Shown here: piece by piece, positions 37,800 through 46,440 of the stretch
How the letters are laid out: each line of letters begins with the position of its first letter
How positions within the stretch are numbered: the first letter of the stretch is position 1
NCBI RefSeq assembly: GCF_029265695.1
Contig: NZ_JAJUHW010000006.1
Coordinates: 1-64,000, forward strand
Origin: Gracilinema caldarium
Lineage (GTDB): Bacteria > Spirochaetota > Spirochaetia > Treponematales > Breznakiellaceae
Direction of reading: 5' to 3'
Length of the DNA stretch: 64,000 bases
Program-made: the position numbers and the translations under genes
The notes under the pieces: generated by a model
What the model saw: only the letters and a program-made list of their open reading frames with translations
Database searches by the model: none
What the model was told of the DNA's origin: nothing

Positions 37800-39273
37800 A
37801 ACCGACCGAAAATTTTTCCAGCAGAACTTCGAGCTGTTTCTCATTAGAAATTCCGAAGGATGCTAGGGGTTTTTTATCGATCTGATCAAACGTAATGGTT
37901 CCTGTCTCGTATTCACAGAGCATGTTGGCAAGGTATACCGTTTCGACCAGATCCTTGAATTCGGTGGGGGCTACATTAGGATCATGATGCAGCCGTATTG
38001 CACTGACTAGGTTATCGGGGAAGTTCCATTTTTCTGCTATTAGAGCCCCGATTTCGGCGTGGTTAAGTCCTGCAGCTAAATCTTCAAAGGTAGAGGCTGG
38101 AATTCCCTTTTCTATGCAAAAGGTTTTAATTTTATTTAAAAGGTCAGGATGTACATTGGCAAAAATGATTTTGCCCATGTCATGGAGTATACCGCCGACA
38201 TAGACGTCGTCGAGTAGGTTTCGGTCCTTACGGAAATTTTTTGCTAGATTATAGGCGTAAAAAGCGGTTTTATATGAATGTTCCCAGAGGATGCGTTTGT
38301 CTGTAGTATCGTCTCCTAAAATTTTCTGGGTTCCGTAGGAATAGAGAAGGTTTTTTATACCCCTAATTCCCACCATTTTAACCGCTTCTGAAATACTGTC
38401 GACCTTTTTAGAAAGCATAAACTGGGCAGAATTGACAATTTTTAAAAGGTCCGCGGTCATAGCAGGGTCCATGGAAATTTGCCGGGCAATATCAGTCATT
38501 TCGGACTTGGGATCGTTAATGAGTTTCTGGATCATGACGATATTTTCGGGAAATTGGGGTAAGGAGCTAACCTGGTCTACGATTGCCTGAGACAATATAG
38601 AAAGATTTTCTACCCTGGTCTGGTCAAGGGGTATGGTGATTCTAGCAATGGTTTCGGTGTCACTGGCGACTATATCAAAACAATCTTCGTCGAGACCGAT
38701 TTTTTTAAGCATCAGCACCAAAATAACGAGTCCGAGACCGGCGCCTTCTGAGTCATCCAAAACCTGGGTAAGGGCTTCTTCAAGGGAATTGTATTGGCGG
38801 GAGCGGGCGAGCTTATCATGAATACGGATCAGTTCCGTTTTAGTGATGGTTACGTTGTTTCTAATTTCTAGATTGATAATTTGAGCTTTGACATGCAGGA
38901 TAACCTTAATGTATAGGCCCTTTTCCTTTTGGAGCTGCAGATAATGGCCGATATTATCCATGGTTTCCTGCTTAAAATTGGCCATTCCGATTTTATAGTC
39001 CTCCGGGTTATTGAGATCCAATCCCCGTTCTTGGAAATAGACCCGCTTGGTATTTGCTTTTTTAGCGTTTACCGCAAGCTCCCGTAAACAGTAGGATAGA
39101 TAGTCTTTAAGTTTTTCCTGGCCCAGCTCTTTTAGAAATACCTCTAAAACCTCTTCAATATATACTTCTATTTCATGAGGCAGGGTATAGGTTGTTATGG
39201 TGAGGGGTATTCCTGAATTAATGGCTTTTTTAATTCTTGCAACATCAACAATTAGTTCCTGCGATACAGCCAT
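37768..39273 (-). CDS. GHKL ATPase-like / HDOD signalling protein
   Basis: A 501-residue cytoplasmic protein with an unusual architecture. Residues about 50-215 resemble a GHKL (histidine-kinase-type) ATP-binding domain: LRELAVNAKKAN is an N-box and DSEGAGLGLVIL a G-box. Residues about 235-430 form an HDOD domain (VSSLPQFPENIVMIQKLINDP, MDPAMTADLLKIVNSAQF, GILHDMGKIIF and LNHAEIGALIAEKWNFP). No phospho-acceptor domain is visible. HDOD proteins take part in signalling and motility control in several phyla. Start ATG 39273 follows SD AAGGAA. Confidence 0.85.
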   Translation of the reverse strand: MAVSQELIVDVARIKKAINSGIPLTITTYTLPHEIEVYIEEVLEVFLKELGQEKLKDYLSYCLRELAVNAKKANTKRVYFQERGLDLNNPEDYKIGMANFKQETMDNIGHYLQLQKEKGLYIKVILHVKAQIINLEIRNNVTITKTELIRIHDKLARSRQYNSLEEALTQVLDDSEGAGLGLVILVLMLKKIGLDEDCFDIVASDTETIARITIPLDQTRVENLSILSQAIVDQVSSLPQFPENIVMIQKLINDPKSEMTDIARQISMDPAMTADLLKIVNSAQFMLSKKVDSISEAVKMVGIRGIKNLLYSYGTQKILGDDTTDKRILWEHSYKTAFYAYNLAKNFRKDRNLLDDVYVGGILHDMGKIIFANVHPDLLNKIKTFCIEKGIPASTFEDLAAGLNHAEIGALIAEKWNFPDNLVSAIRLHHDPNVAPTEFKDLVETVYLANMLCEYETGTITFDQIDKKPLASFGISNEKQLEVLLEKFSVGFKRENQRSRV

Positions 39274-39350
39274 ACATTATTCCTTAAAAAAATAAAAAAA
39301 AGCTACTGAAAAGTATAACATTACAGACAGTGATTCTGCAAGGATTTGGC

Positions 39351-41747
39351 TTAAGTTTCATATCGTTTAATAATTGTAGCCATTCGCTTGAGTTCCCGGG
39401 AAACAATACCGTTAATAGTATCCGGCGGAAAGACCCCATCTTCGTCTGCAATCCCTGCAGGTTTGCCCATAAAGACCTCTAAAGCTTCATCAATAGTATT
39501 AACCGCATAGAGGTGGAATAGTCCTGCTTGAATATCTTTTTGGACCAGAGTGCTCAGAATAAGATTGTTCATGTTTCTCCGAGGTATCAGCACTCCCTGT
39601 GTTCCGGTGAGACCCCGTTTAAAGCAGATTGAATGGAAGCCTTCGATTTTTTCAGAGACCCCTCCTACGGGCTGCATATCTCCCAGCTGGTTAACGCTGC
39701 CCGTGATTGCCAGGTCTTGTCTGAGTGGGACGCCCGAAATAGCCGATATAATTGCGCAGAGTTGGGCTGCTGTCGCAGAATCGCCGTCTATGGGGGTGTA
39801 CATCTGTTCGAAACACACACTGGCTGTGATGGAAAGGGGGAATGTTCTGGCATAACGGGAACGGAGATATCCTGAAAGAATGAGCACCGCCTTATCAAAA
39901 ATCTCACCTGAAAGTCCCGATTCACCTTCGATATTGATAACCCCTCCGTCGCCGGGAGCGACTTGGGCAGAAACAACGACGGGAATCCCGTAAGAATAGT
40001 AGCCTCGGTCATGTACAGCGAGTCCGTTTATTTTACCAATAGCAGTCCCGCTGAATTGTATAATAATTTCATCTGCTAATATCATGGATTGAATCGTTTC
40101 TTCTGGCAGCCTGTGAAGATAGGAACGCAGTTCAAGAGTTTTTTGGATCACTTCGGCGGAAATCCCTGATAATTGATGTTCCCGGGCATACCAGGTAGCT
40201 TCCCTCAGAAGATCTACAACTCGGGAAAAACGGGTGCTGAGTTTTTGCCGGTGTTCCGCATCACGGACACTCCATTCAAGAACCGCTGAAACCCCTGAGG
40301 ACTCTAGAGGCAAAAGCCCTTCTTCCTGAACAATTTTATGCAGAAATGCCGCGTATCGCTGCTGTGAATGCTCGTTTCTATTCATGGTTGAATCAAACTC
40401 GGCACATATTTTGAACAGCTTCTGAAAATCCGGATCTGTTTGGTATAAAATGTCATAGGTGGATTCTTCGCCGATCAAAACAACTTTGACATACAGTTCA
40501 ATAGGTTCCGGTTTAATAATAAGGGGACTGGCGATCGGGTTTGGAGGACACTGAATTTCGACAATACCTGTTTGCAGTACCCGTTTAAGATATGGCCAGG
40601 CTTCCTCGTCTTGAACAATGTCTTCCGCTCTCAGGACAAGAATTCCGCCCGCTGCTTTTATGAGGCTGCCAGCTCTGATTCGCAGGTATGCGGAACGGAG
40701 TTCTTCGGTTACTGATCCTGGTGGTTCAATGGTACCAACAAGATTGGTGAGGGTAGGGCGGTTTTCGAAAATGACAGGAGGGCTTGATATTCCCGATCGG
40801 TCTACTATGATGTTGGCTCCGTAACGAATAAGGGCTGAAGGGTGGCTATGGCTGCGTTGTGCTTCTTTTTCGAGCCGTTCGGCATAAAATAAAGGGAGAT
40901 GCCCAATAATGTCCTCTTCTAAAGTATGGAGCCAAGCGGTGATTGCAGGATATGGAAATTCGTCGGACAATTTCTCTATCTGTGAATGAATTTGAGGTTT
41001 GAGCATTTCTTTAGAAAGTTCTTGAATTTTTCTATCCAAATCCATACGTTCCCGTTTAAGGGAATCAAAAAGCCCCTTCATGTGGTCGATCAGGGCATAG
41101 TAAGTTTCCCGGAGGGCATTCCATTCAGCGGCAGAAAGGGTGCCGCTTGCAACCTGGGCTTGGAGATCTTCAAATGAGATTGGAACTCCATCCCGCAGGG
41201 GCACTAGATCAGTACTTTGGGATTCCCCTTCGTTTATCTGCACAATCTGAAAACCAAGAGATGCAGCTTCACTTTCAAAAGCGCTCAGGGTTTTATTTTC
41301 CTGTTGTTCCATTAAAGAAACCAGGTTGCTTTTTTTGTTTTTAAACACATCACTTTCTCTATGGAGCTTGACGAGCCGTTTCATTTCTTCGATGAAGTCA
41401 TGTAATTTTTGTTTAAATAGTCTGCCTGTTCCGGCAGGCAGTTGAATGATATGAGGTTCAGTAGGAACAGCATAGTTAGGCACATATACAAAATCTTGCA
41501 GGTTGGCCTGGGATGCAGTATAGTTTGTTAATGCCTTGAGTAGAGCTGTGCGTCTTCCGGTTCCCGGAGAACCCTGGATGTAGATGTTGTATCCCTTCGC
41601 ATGGATTCCCAATCCAAGCGATAGGGCTTTCATCGCTCTGCTTTGGCCAATGATGGTAGCATCCGAATCTATGGTTTCAGATAATGCTGGAGGAGAAATG
41701 GTAAATACTATATCTTCTGGAGATAATTCATACTTGTTTAGGTTCAC
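39351..41747 (-). CDS. LonB-like ATP-dependent protease (S16)
   Basis: A 798-residue AAA+ protease of the LonB/COG1067 group. Walker A is IQGSPGTGRRTALLKA near residue 60, with a long coiled-coil insert at about 180-270 and Walker B-type ILVLRAEDI near 365. The C-terminal proteolytic domain has Ser657 in PIDGDSATAAQL and Lys700 in VSEKIEGF, separated by 43 residues exactly as in Lon. It degrades misfolded or regulatory proteins. GTG 41747 is the start, with SD AAGGAG. It is divergent from the ODP gene. Confidence 0.92.
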   Translation of the reverse strand: MNLNKYELSPEDIVFTISPPALSETIDSDATIIGQSRAMKALSLGLGIHAKGYNIYIQGSPGTGRRTALLKALTNYTASQANLQDFVYVPNYAVPTEPHIIQLPAGTGRLFKQKLHDFIEEMKRLVKLHRESDVFKNKKSNLVSLMEQQENKTLSAFESEAASLGFQIVQINEGESQSTDLVPLRDGVPISFEDLQAQVASGTLSAAEWNALRETYYALIDHMKGLFDSLKRERMDLDRKIQELSKEMLKPQIHSQIEKLSDEFPYPAITAWLHTLEEDIIGHLPLFYAERLEKEAQRSHSHPSALIRYGANIIVDRSGISSPPVIFENRPTLTNLVGTIEPPGSVTEELRSAYLRIRAGSLIKAAGGILVLRAEDIVQDEEAWPYLKRVLQTGIVEIQCPPNPIASPLIIKPEPIELYVKVVLIGEESTYDILYQTDPDFQKLFKICAEFDSTMNRNEHSQQRYAAFLHKIVQEEGLLPLESSGVSAVLEWSVRDAEHRQKLSTRFSRVVDLLREATWYAREHQLSGISAEVIQKTLELRSYLHRLPEETIQSMILADEIIIQFSGTAIGKINGLAVHDRGYYSYGIPVVVSAQVAPGDGGVINIEGESGLSGEIFDKAVLILSGYLRSRYARTFPLSITASVCFEQMYTPIDGDSATAAQLCAIISAISGVPLRQDLAITGSVNQLGDMQPVGGVSEKIEGFHSICFKRGLTGTQGVLIPRRNMNNLILSTLVQKDIQAGLFHLYAVNTIDEALEVFMGKPAGIADEDGVFPPDTINGIVSRELKRMATIIKRYET

Positions 41748-41821
41748 AACTGATGCTCCTTATAGTAAACTATGAGGTGTTGGTTCATAGATTTCAAGGG
41801 CAAGGATGATGGAGGATACAT

Positions 41822-42595
41822 ATGATTGCTGCAGATGAGGTAAACGGCAAAATTCTATATCAAGATACGGATCACATGTTTATTTGGCTTGGAGCTGATC
41901 CGGAAAGTGCTTCTGGGGTCGTGCAAACCAATCAATATCTTATTATTGATAAAGGCCGCGGAGTCCTTCTTGATCCGGGTGGCATTCACCTCTTTGCCCG
42001 GGTTGTAGCGGTTGCTAGCCGCTATATAGCTCTTGATAAAATCGATGCAATATTTTTTTCTCACCAGGATCCGAATGTATCCTCTGGTATTGCCCTGTGG
42101 CTTGGGGTGACTTCTGCAAAGATTTATGTCAGCTCCCTTTGGCTTCGGTTTTTGCCCCACTTCGGTATTGTGGATCAGAGCAGAATGGTTGGGATAGAAG
42201 AGTTTGGTAACACTTTTAAATTCGGTTCTGGGGCACTTCTGCGTTTTCTGCCTGCCCACTTTTTACATTCTACAGGAAATTACTCGGCCTTTGATGAACG
42301 GTCTGGCATTTTGTTCTCCGGTGATATTGGAGCTGCAGTGTTCCCAGCAGGAAAGGAACAGCTTTTTATAGATGATTTCACCGCTGCATTGCCCTTTATT
42401 GAGCCCTTCCATAAACGATATATGGCCTCTAATAAAGTAACCTCTTTGTGGGTGCGTCAGGTCCGTGAATTAAAACCCCGCTTGATTGCAGCCCAGCATG
42501 GGGGTGTATATCGAGGGGATGCGGTTTCAGCCTTTCTTGATTGGCTGGGTAAGCTTACCTGCGGAATCGATACTATCGAATCCATCTATAAATAG
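41822..42595 (+). CDS. Oxygen-binding di-iron protein (ODP), metallo-beta-lactamase fold
   Basis: A 257-residue flavodiiron-type metallo-beta-lactamase domain without a flavodoxin module. Di-iron ligands are visible: His81 and Asp83 in FSHQDPN, His146 and/or His149 in PAHFLH, an Asp in LFSGDIGA, and His226 in AAQHGG. In Treponema denticola such an ODP protein senses iron and oxygen and feeds into a chemoreceptor. Here the chemoreceptor gene begins 14 nt downstream, the same pairing. SD GGAGG precedes ATG 41822. Confidence 0.88.
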   Translation: MIAADEVNGKILYQDTDHMFIWLGADPESASGVVQTNQYLIIDKGRGVLLDPGGIHLFARVVAVASRYIALDKIDAIFFSHQDPNVSSGIALWLGVTSAKIYVSSLWLRFLPHFGIVDQSRMVGIEEFGNTFKFGSGALLRFLPAHFLHSTGNYSAFDERSGILFSGDIGAAVFPAGKEQLFIDDFTAALPFIEPFHKRYMASNKVTSLWVRQVRELKPRLIAAQHGGVYRGDAVSAFLDWLGKLTCGIDTIESIYK

Positions 42596-42609
42596 GGACA
42601 GGGTATACC

Positions 42610-43473
42610 ATGACGGAAAATACGACTTCTTTCGAAAACAGTTCTCTGGCGATTCGAAAATTTGTACGAGGTTATAATAAAAGCATCGTATTAAATACGG
42701 TCACCCTTCGCTCATTAGATATTATTGGTTACAATCTTGAACGTATTGGTTCCAGCCTTTCTTCTATTGTAGCAGCTTTTGAAGAAATTCGGGCTACGAG
42801 CCAAACTACTTCAAATAATGCTGACAAAATTGATGCAATGATGGATGGCATTTTAACTAAAAATGCCAGTACGGGTGCTGAAATTACCCAGCGGGTTCAA
42901 GATATTAACCAGGCGGTTGAAGGAACTGCACGGCTTTCTGCATTGTTTGCGGATCTGGCGGAGAAGGCAAAAAGTATTGCATCGGTAACTGGTTCAATTC
43001 AGGATGTGTCGGACAGGACTAATATTTTGGCCATCAATGCTTCTATCGAAGCTGCCCGGGCGGGCAATGTGGGCAAAGGGTTTCGGATTATTGCTAATGA
43101 GGTCCGTACTTTAGCTGGGCAAACCGGTGATTTTGCAAAGACGATTGAGGCGACCATTAGTGATTTTGAATCCGTTGTAGGTGAAATAACAAAGGAATTG
43201 CAGGGATTTACCAAGGTTCTAGAGTCTTTTAAACAATCCTTTTCGACTGTTTTGGATAGTTTCCAGACCAATGCGAAATCAATAGACGAAACGGGTGCTT
43301 TCCTGAATCAGATTTCAGGATCTATCAGGGAAGAAACAACCGCACTCACCGATGGTTTAAATTCCCTTGAACAGATTTCTACCTCTCTTAAGGACACCAA
43401 TGTCGTTTTTGCTGCCCTATTGAAGACTTACGGAAATTTGGATACCCTTCTGGACAAAGAAGGAAACCGTTAG
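42610..43473 (+). CDS. Soluble methyl-accepting chemotaxis protein (ODP partner)
   Basis: A 287-residue receptor with no signal peptide or membrane helix, so it is cytoplasmic. The whole chain is helical coiled coil; the CheA/CheW-contacting hairpin tip reads [20 protein letters not shown] then [18 protein letters not shown], centred near residue 150. It has no ligand domain of its own and probably gets its signal from the ODP protein encoded just upstream. The next gene starts inside its stop codon (TAGTG). Confidence 0.92.
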   Translation: MTENTTSFENSSLAIRKFVRGYNKSIVLNTVTLRSLDIIGYNLERIGSSLSSIVAAFEEIRATSQTTSNNADKIDAMMDGILTKNASTGAEITQRVQDINQAVEGTARLSALFADLAEKAKSIASVTGSIQDVSDRTNILAINASIEAARAGNVGKGFRIIANEVRTLAGQTGDFAKTIEATISDFESVVGEITKELQGFTKVLESFKQSFSTVLDSFQTNAKSIDETGAFLNQISGSIREETTALTDGLNSLEQISTSLKDTNVVFAALLKTYGNLDTLLDKEGNR

Positions 43474-44852
43474 TGTCCGATTTGGTTCTACTTATTTGGC
43501 TTATCATCGGTCTTGTTGCCCTGGAAATCCTGCGGCCTTTTTTTAAAAGTATCCGGGATGTGGCCGGATTTCTTTTTTTTCCCTTTCTCGCATTACTTCT
43601 TATATTTGTTAGCTCTTTTGTTTATGGATTTCGGCCTGAGATTATTCCCTTAGGTATAGTGCTTTTTTTTATTGCTGTTTTTCGTATACCTATGCTTATT
43701 TCTTTGATGCAGGGGCTCCGAATCGATGAAGATCGAAACCCCTCGCTGATACGTGTCAGCATTGGGATTCTTTTTTTGGGTCTGGCTGGATTTATAGCTA
43801 TCCATTTCTCGCCACAGGAAGGGCTTTATACCAGGCCCACTTCTGATGCATTAGCATATGAAACAATGGTTTTAAAAGGGCAAAACGGAAGCCCCGAGTA
43901 CTTTGTTAGAAAATATGTATCTAAAGAGAATGAACCAAAGGGAACGATACTGCTTATTCCTCCGGTAAATGGATCTGTGGAAGTTGTTGACACCATTTGT
44001 GTTGCATTAAAATCTTGCGGATTTTCTGTTCTTACCTTTTCACAACCTGGTATAGATATTCCCGCCTATGATGTATTCAATAAGGCGATTTTTCCATCAA
44101 TACGAAATACTGGATCCTATGTACTGAGTTTTATTGCAGGGCTCCAGGTTAAGGCAGCCCATCAATATGGAATATATTTTGAAAAGGCCCGGATGGAGGC
44201 CCTTGATTTTCTTCTCAAAAATATAGAAGTGGCAGAAAAGCTGTATGTTGTCGGTTATGGGGCTGGAGGGGCTGCAGCTCTTAAGTACACTGCGGAGCAT
44301 GCTGAGACCAACATTGCTGGTATAATAAATGTGGAGGGCCCGCTGTATTCTGTGCTTGAGTTCCCCGATTCTGGCGGAAAAACTTCAGGCCTGTTTATGC
44401 TCTTAGAAACATTGCGGCCCCATCCTGCTGTGCATATCGGAACTATACCGGCAGTACAAAAACCGCTTTTAATACTCGCTTCGGATAAAATAAAACTGAC
44501 CGATCAAAGGGACAGCCGATATGCAACTCTCGTGAGAACTGTCCATATGGCTCAAGCCCCTGCGGTGATAGCAGCCCTTACCGGCGCTGGCCCTTTTGAT
44601 TATTCGGATGTTCCTATGCAGTATCCAGTTTATTCAGCCCTTATGGGCGGTGATGGAAACAGGGTGCGCAATTCAGGCTATTATATTGATGCAACGGTGG
44701 CGCTTATTTCCAATTTTATTTGCAGTATCGAACGCCAATCGATCGGAAATGCCGAGTCGTCGTGTTCATCAATTCCTGTATCGGGAGATGTCTATATTGA
44801 ATATAATGATTTTATTAAGAGCTATAATCCACGGGAGGTAGTGGGGAAATGA
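43473..44852 (+). CDS. Membrane protein with hydrolase fold lacking the nucleophile
   Basis: A 459-residue protein. Four hydrophobic helices occupy about residues 1-112, followed by a domain with an alpha/beta-hydrolase-like order of strands (GTILLIPPVNGSVEVVDT, VLTFSQPG, LYVVGYGAGGAAALKY). The nucleophile elbow, normally GxSxG, reads GYGAG, so the catalytic serine is missing. It overlaps the chemoreceptor gene by 1 bp and Nif3 by 4 bp. No function can be assigned; it may bind rather than cleave a ligand. Confidence 0.78.
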   Translation: MSDLVLLIWLIIGLVALEILRPFFKSIRDVAGFLFFPFLALLLIFVSSFVYGFRPEIIPLGIVLFFIAVFRIPMLISLMQGLRIDEDRNPSLIRVSIGILFLGLAGFIAIHFSPQEGLYTRPTSDALAYETMVLKGQNGSPEYFVRKYVSKENEPKGTILLIPPVNGSVEVVDTICVALKSCGFSVLTFSQPGIDIPAYDVFNKAIFPSIRNTGSYVLSFIAGLQVKAAHQYGIYFEKARMEALDFLLKNIEVAEKLYVVGYGAGGAAALKYTAEHAETNIAGIINVEGPLYSVLEFPDSGGKTSGLFMLLETLRPHPAVHIGTIPAVQKPLLILASDKIKLTDQRDSRYATLVRTVHMAQAPAVIAALTGAGPFDYSDVPMQYPVYSALMGGDGNRVRNSGYYIDATVALISNFICSIERQSIGNAESSCSSIPVSGDVYIEYNDFIKSYNPREVVGK

Positions 44853-45610
44853 CATCTAAACAGCTTGATGCATATTTTCGCTCATTTTTGGATATCGAAG
44901 GTTTTTCCCGTTGCGACGACTCGGTGAATGGATTGCAGGTGGATAATAATGGTAGTGATATAAAAAAGGTTGCCTTTGCAGTAGACGCAAGCCTGGAATC
45001 ATTTACGTTAGCGGCCCAGCGGGGTGCTGGGATGCTTTTTGTGCATCATGGACTTTTGTGGGGAAAACCTACAGCCTTGACGGGAATTATGAGGACCCGA
45101 TTGCAGGTTCTCTTTGAAAACAACATTGCCCTCTATGCGGTTCATTTACCGCTAGATCAGCATCCCGAAGTAGGAAACAATGCTGTTCTTGCAGACTTGC
45201 TTGGTCTTGAACAGCGGGAACCCTTTGGTCTCTACCATGATCAGAAAATAGGCTACAAGGGAATATTCAAAGAGCCCGTTTCTATAGAAGAAGCGGTGAA
45301 ACGAATCAGCTTTATGGATCGGCCTCCGATAGGGGTGTTCCCCTTCGGTAAAAAGGAGATTCGTTCCTGTGCAGTTGTTTCTGGCGGAGCGCCGATGGAA
45401 GCCTTCCAGGCTGTTGATGAAGGTCTTGATTTGTATATTACCGGGGAAAGTTCCCATAGTGTGTATCACTACGCAATAGAAGGCAAACTTAACATGATCG
45501 CCGGAGGCCACTATTCTACCGAGGTTTGGGGTGTCAGGCGGGTTATGGAAAAATTGGCGAATGAAACGTCTCTTGAAGTAGAGTTTTTAGATATTCCTAC
45601 GGGATTGTAA
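44849..45610 (+). CDS. Nif3-like dinuclear metal centre protein (DUF34)
   Basis: A 253-residue member of the Nif3/YbgI family, toroidal hexamers with two metal ions per active site. Motifs include VNGLQVDN, MLFVHHGLLWG, LYAVHLPLDQHPEVGNN, and GGHYSTEVWGV near the C-terminus, which supply the His, Asp and Glu ligands. The biochemical role is still unsettled across the family. It starts within the stop of the preceding gene (ATGA). Confidence 0.93.
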   Translation: MTSKQLDAYFRSFLDIEGFSRCDDSVNGLQVDNNGSDIKKVAFAVDASLESFTLAAQRGAGMLFVHHGLLWGKPTALTGIMRTRLQVLFENNIALYAVHLPLDQHPEVGNNAVLADLLGLEQREPFGLYHDQKIGYKGIFKEPVSIEEAVKRISFMDRPPIGVFPFGKKEIRSCAVVSGGAPMEAFQAVDEGLDLYITGESSHSVYHYAIEGKLNMIAGGHYSTEVWGVRRVMEKLANETSLEVEFLDIPTGL

Positions 45611-45625
45611 AAAGGAGCTGTAAGA

Positions 45626-46156
45626 ATGGAATTTAAAAAGCAAAAAATGCTTCCCTTCCTGTTAACCCTGGCGGTGATCCTTGCAGATCAGGTCTCGAAG
45701 AGTTTTATTGTGTCCCGGTGGCCCCGGGAGGGTACTTTTATTAAAGATGTGTTTGGCAATGATTTTTTATGGATTATCCATGTTCGTAATAAAGCCATTG
45801 CCTTTAGCATTGGTGACGGGCTGCCAGATCAGCTGCGAGCCCTCTTGTTTATTATTTTGCCGCTTATCGTAATCGTGGTTTTACTTGTCTATTATTTTAA
45901 ATCCGATGAGTTTACCCTGTTACAACGTTGGGTTGTGGCTGGTATTGTTGGCGGAGGCTTTGGCAATTTAATAGACCGAATCTGGCGCCCTGATGGGGTT
46001 GTCGATTTTATCAGTGTTAATGTATATGGTTTTCTTGGGTTTGCCCGCTGGCCTACGTTTAATATTGCCGATTCCAGTGTGGTTGTTTGCGGTATTCTGC
46101 TGGTGCTTAGTATGCTGTTTATCAATTCTAAATCGGCAAGGAAGGAGTCATTGTGA
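45626..46156 (+). CDS. lspA: Lipoprotein signal peptidase (signal peptidase II)
   Basis: A 176-residue inner-membrane aspartyl protease that cleaves prolipoproteins. Four membrane helices are visible, and the conserved regions are ADQVSKSFIV, NKAIAFSIG, GNLIDRIWRPDGVVDFISV (first catalytic Asp) and FNIADSSVVVCG (second catalytic Asp). SD AAGGAG precedes ATG 45626; the gene overlaps the next by 4 bp. Spirochaetes carry many lipoproteins, including one proposed at 59792. Confidence 0.96.
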   Translation: MEFKKQKMLPFLLTLAVILADQVSKSFIVSRWPREGTFIKDVFGNDFLWIIHVRNKAIAFSIGDGLPDQLRALLFIILPLIVIVVLLVYYFKSDEFTLLQRWVVAGIVGGGFGNLIDRIWRPDGVVDFISVNVYGFLGFARWPTFNIADSSVVVCGILLVLSMLFINSKSARKESL

Positions 46157-46440
46157 ATAAAAAGGCTAATACGATTGTATTTATGCTGGTGGCCACTGTG
46201 TTTAATGTGGTTATTACGGTTGCGTGTTTTGTGGTGCTGCTTATCCTTTATGGACGGCTGCTTGCACCGCTCTTACCCCAGGAAACCGCAGCAATCGGCC
46301 TTCCCATTGTTTTTATTGGTGCGATAGTGCTTTCTTTTGTAATTTACCGATATGCGCTTAAAGCGTTTACCAAACGATTTGAGACAGATAAATATTTTGA
46401 TCCCCTTATAAAGCGCAACAGGCCGCCCAAAAGAGATTAA
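46153..46440 (+). CDS. Small two-helix membrane protein downstream of lspA
   Basis: A 95-residue protein with two hydrophobic helices (about 8-34 and 44-67) and a basic tail ending RPPKRD. GTG 46153 overlaps the lspA stop. It has no recognised domain; its tight coupling to lspA suggests a link to lipoprotein processing, which is inference. It ends 4 bp past the start of the convergent gene's 3' end. Confidence 0.75.
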   Translation: MNKKANTIVFMLVATVFNVVITVACFVVLLILYGRLLAPLLPQETAAIGLPIVFIGAIVLSFVIYRYALKAFTKRFETDKYFDPLIKRNRPPKRD

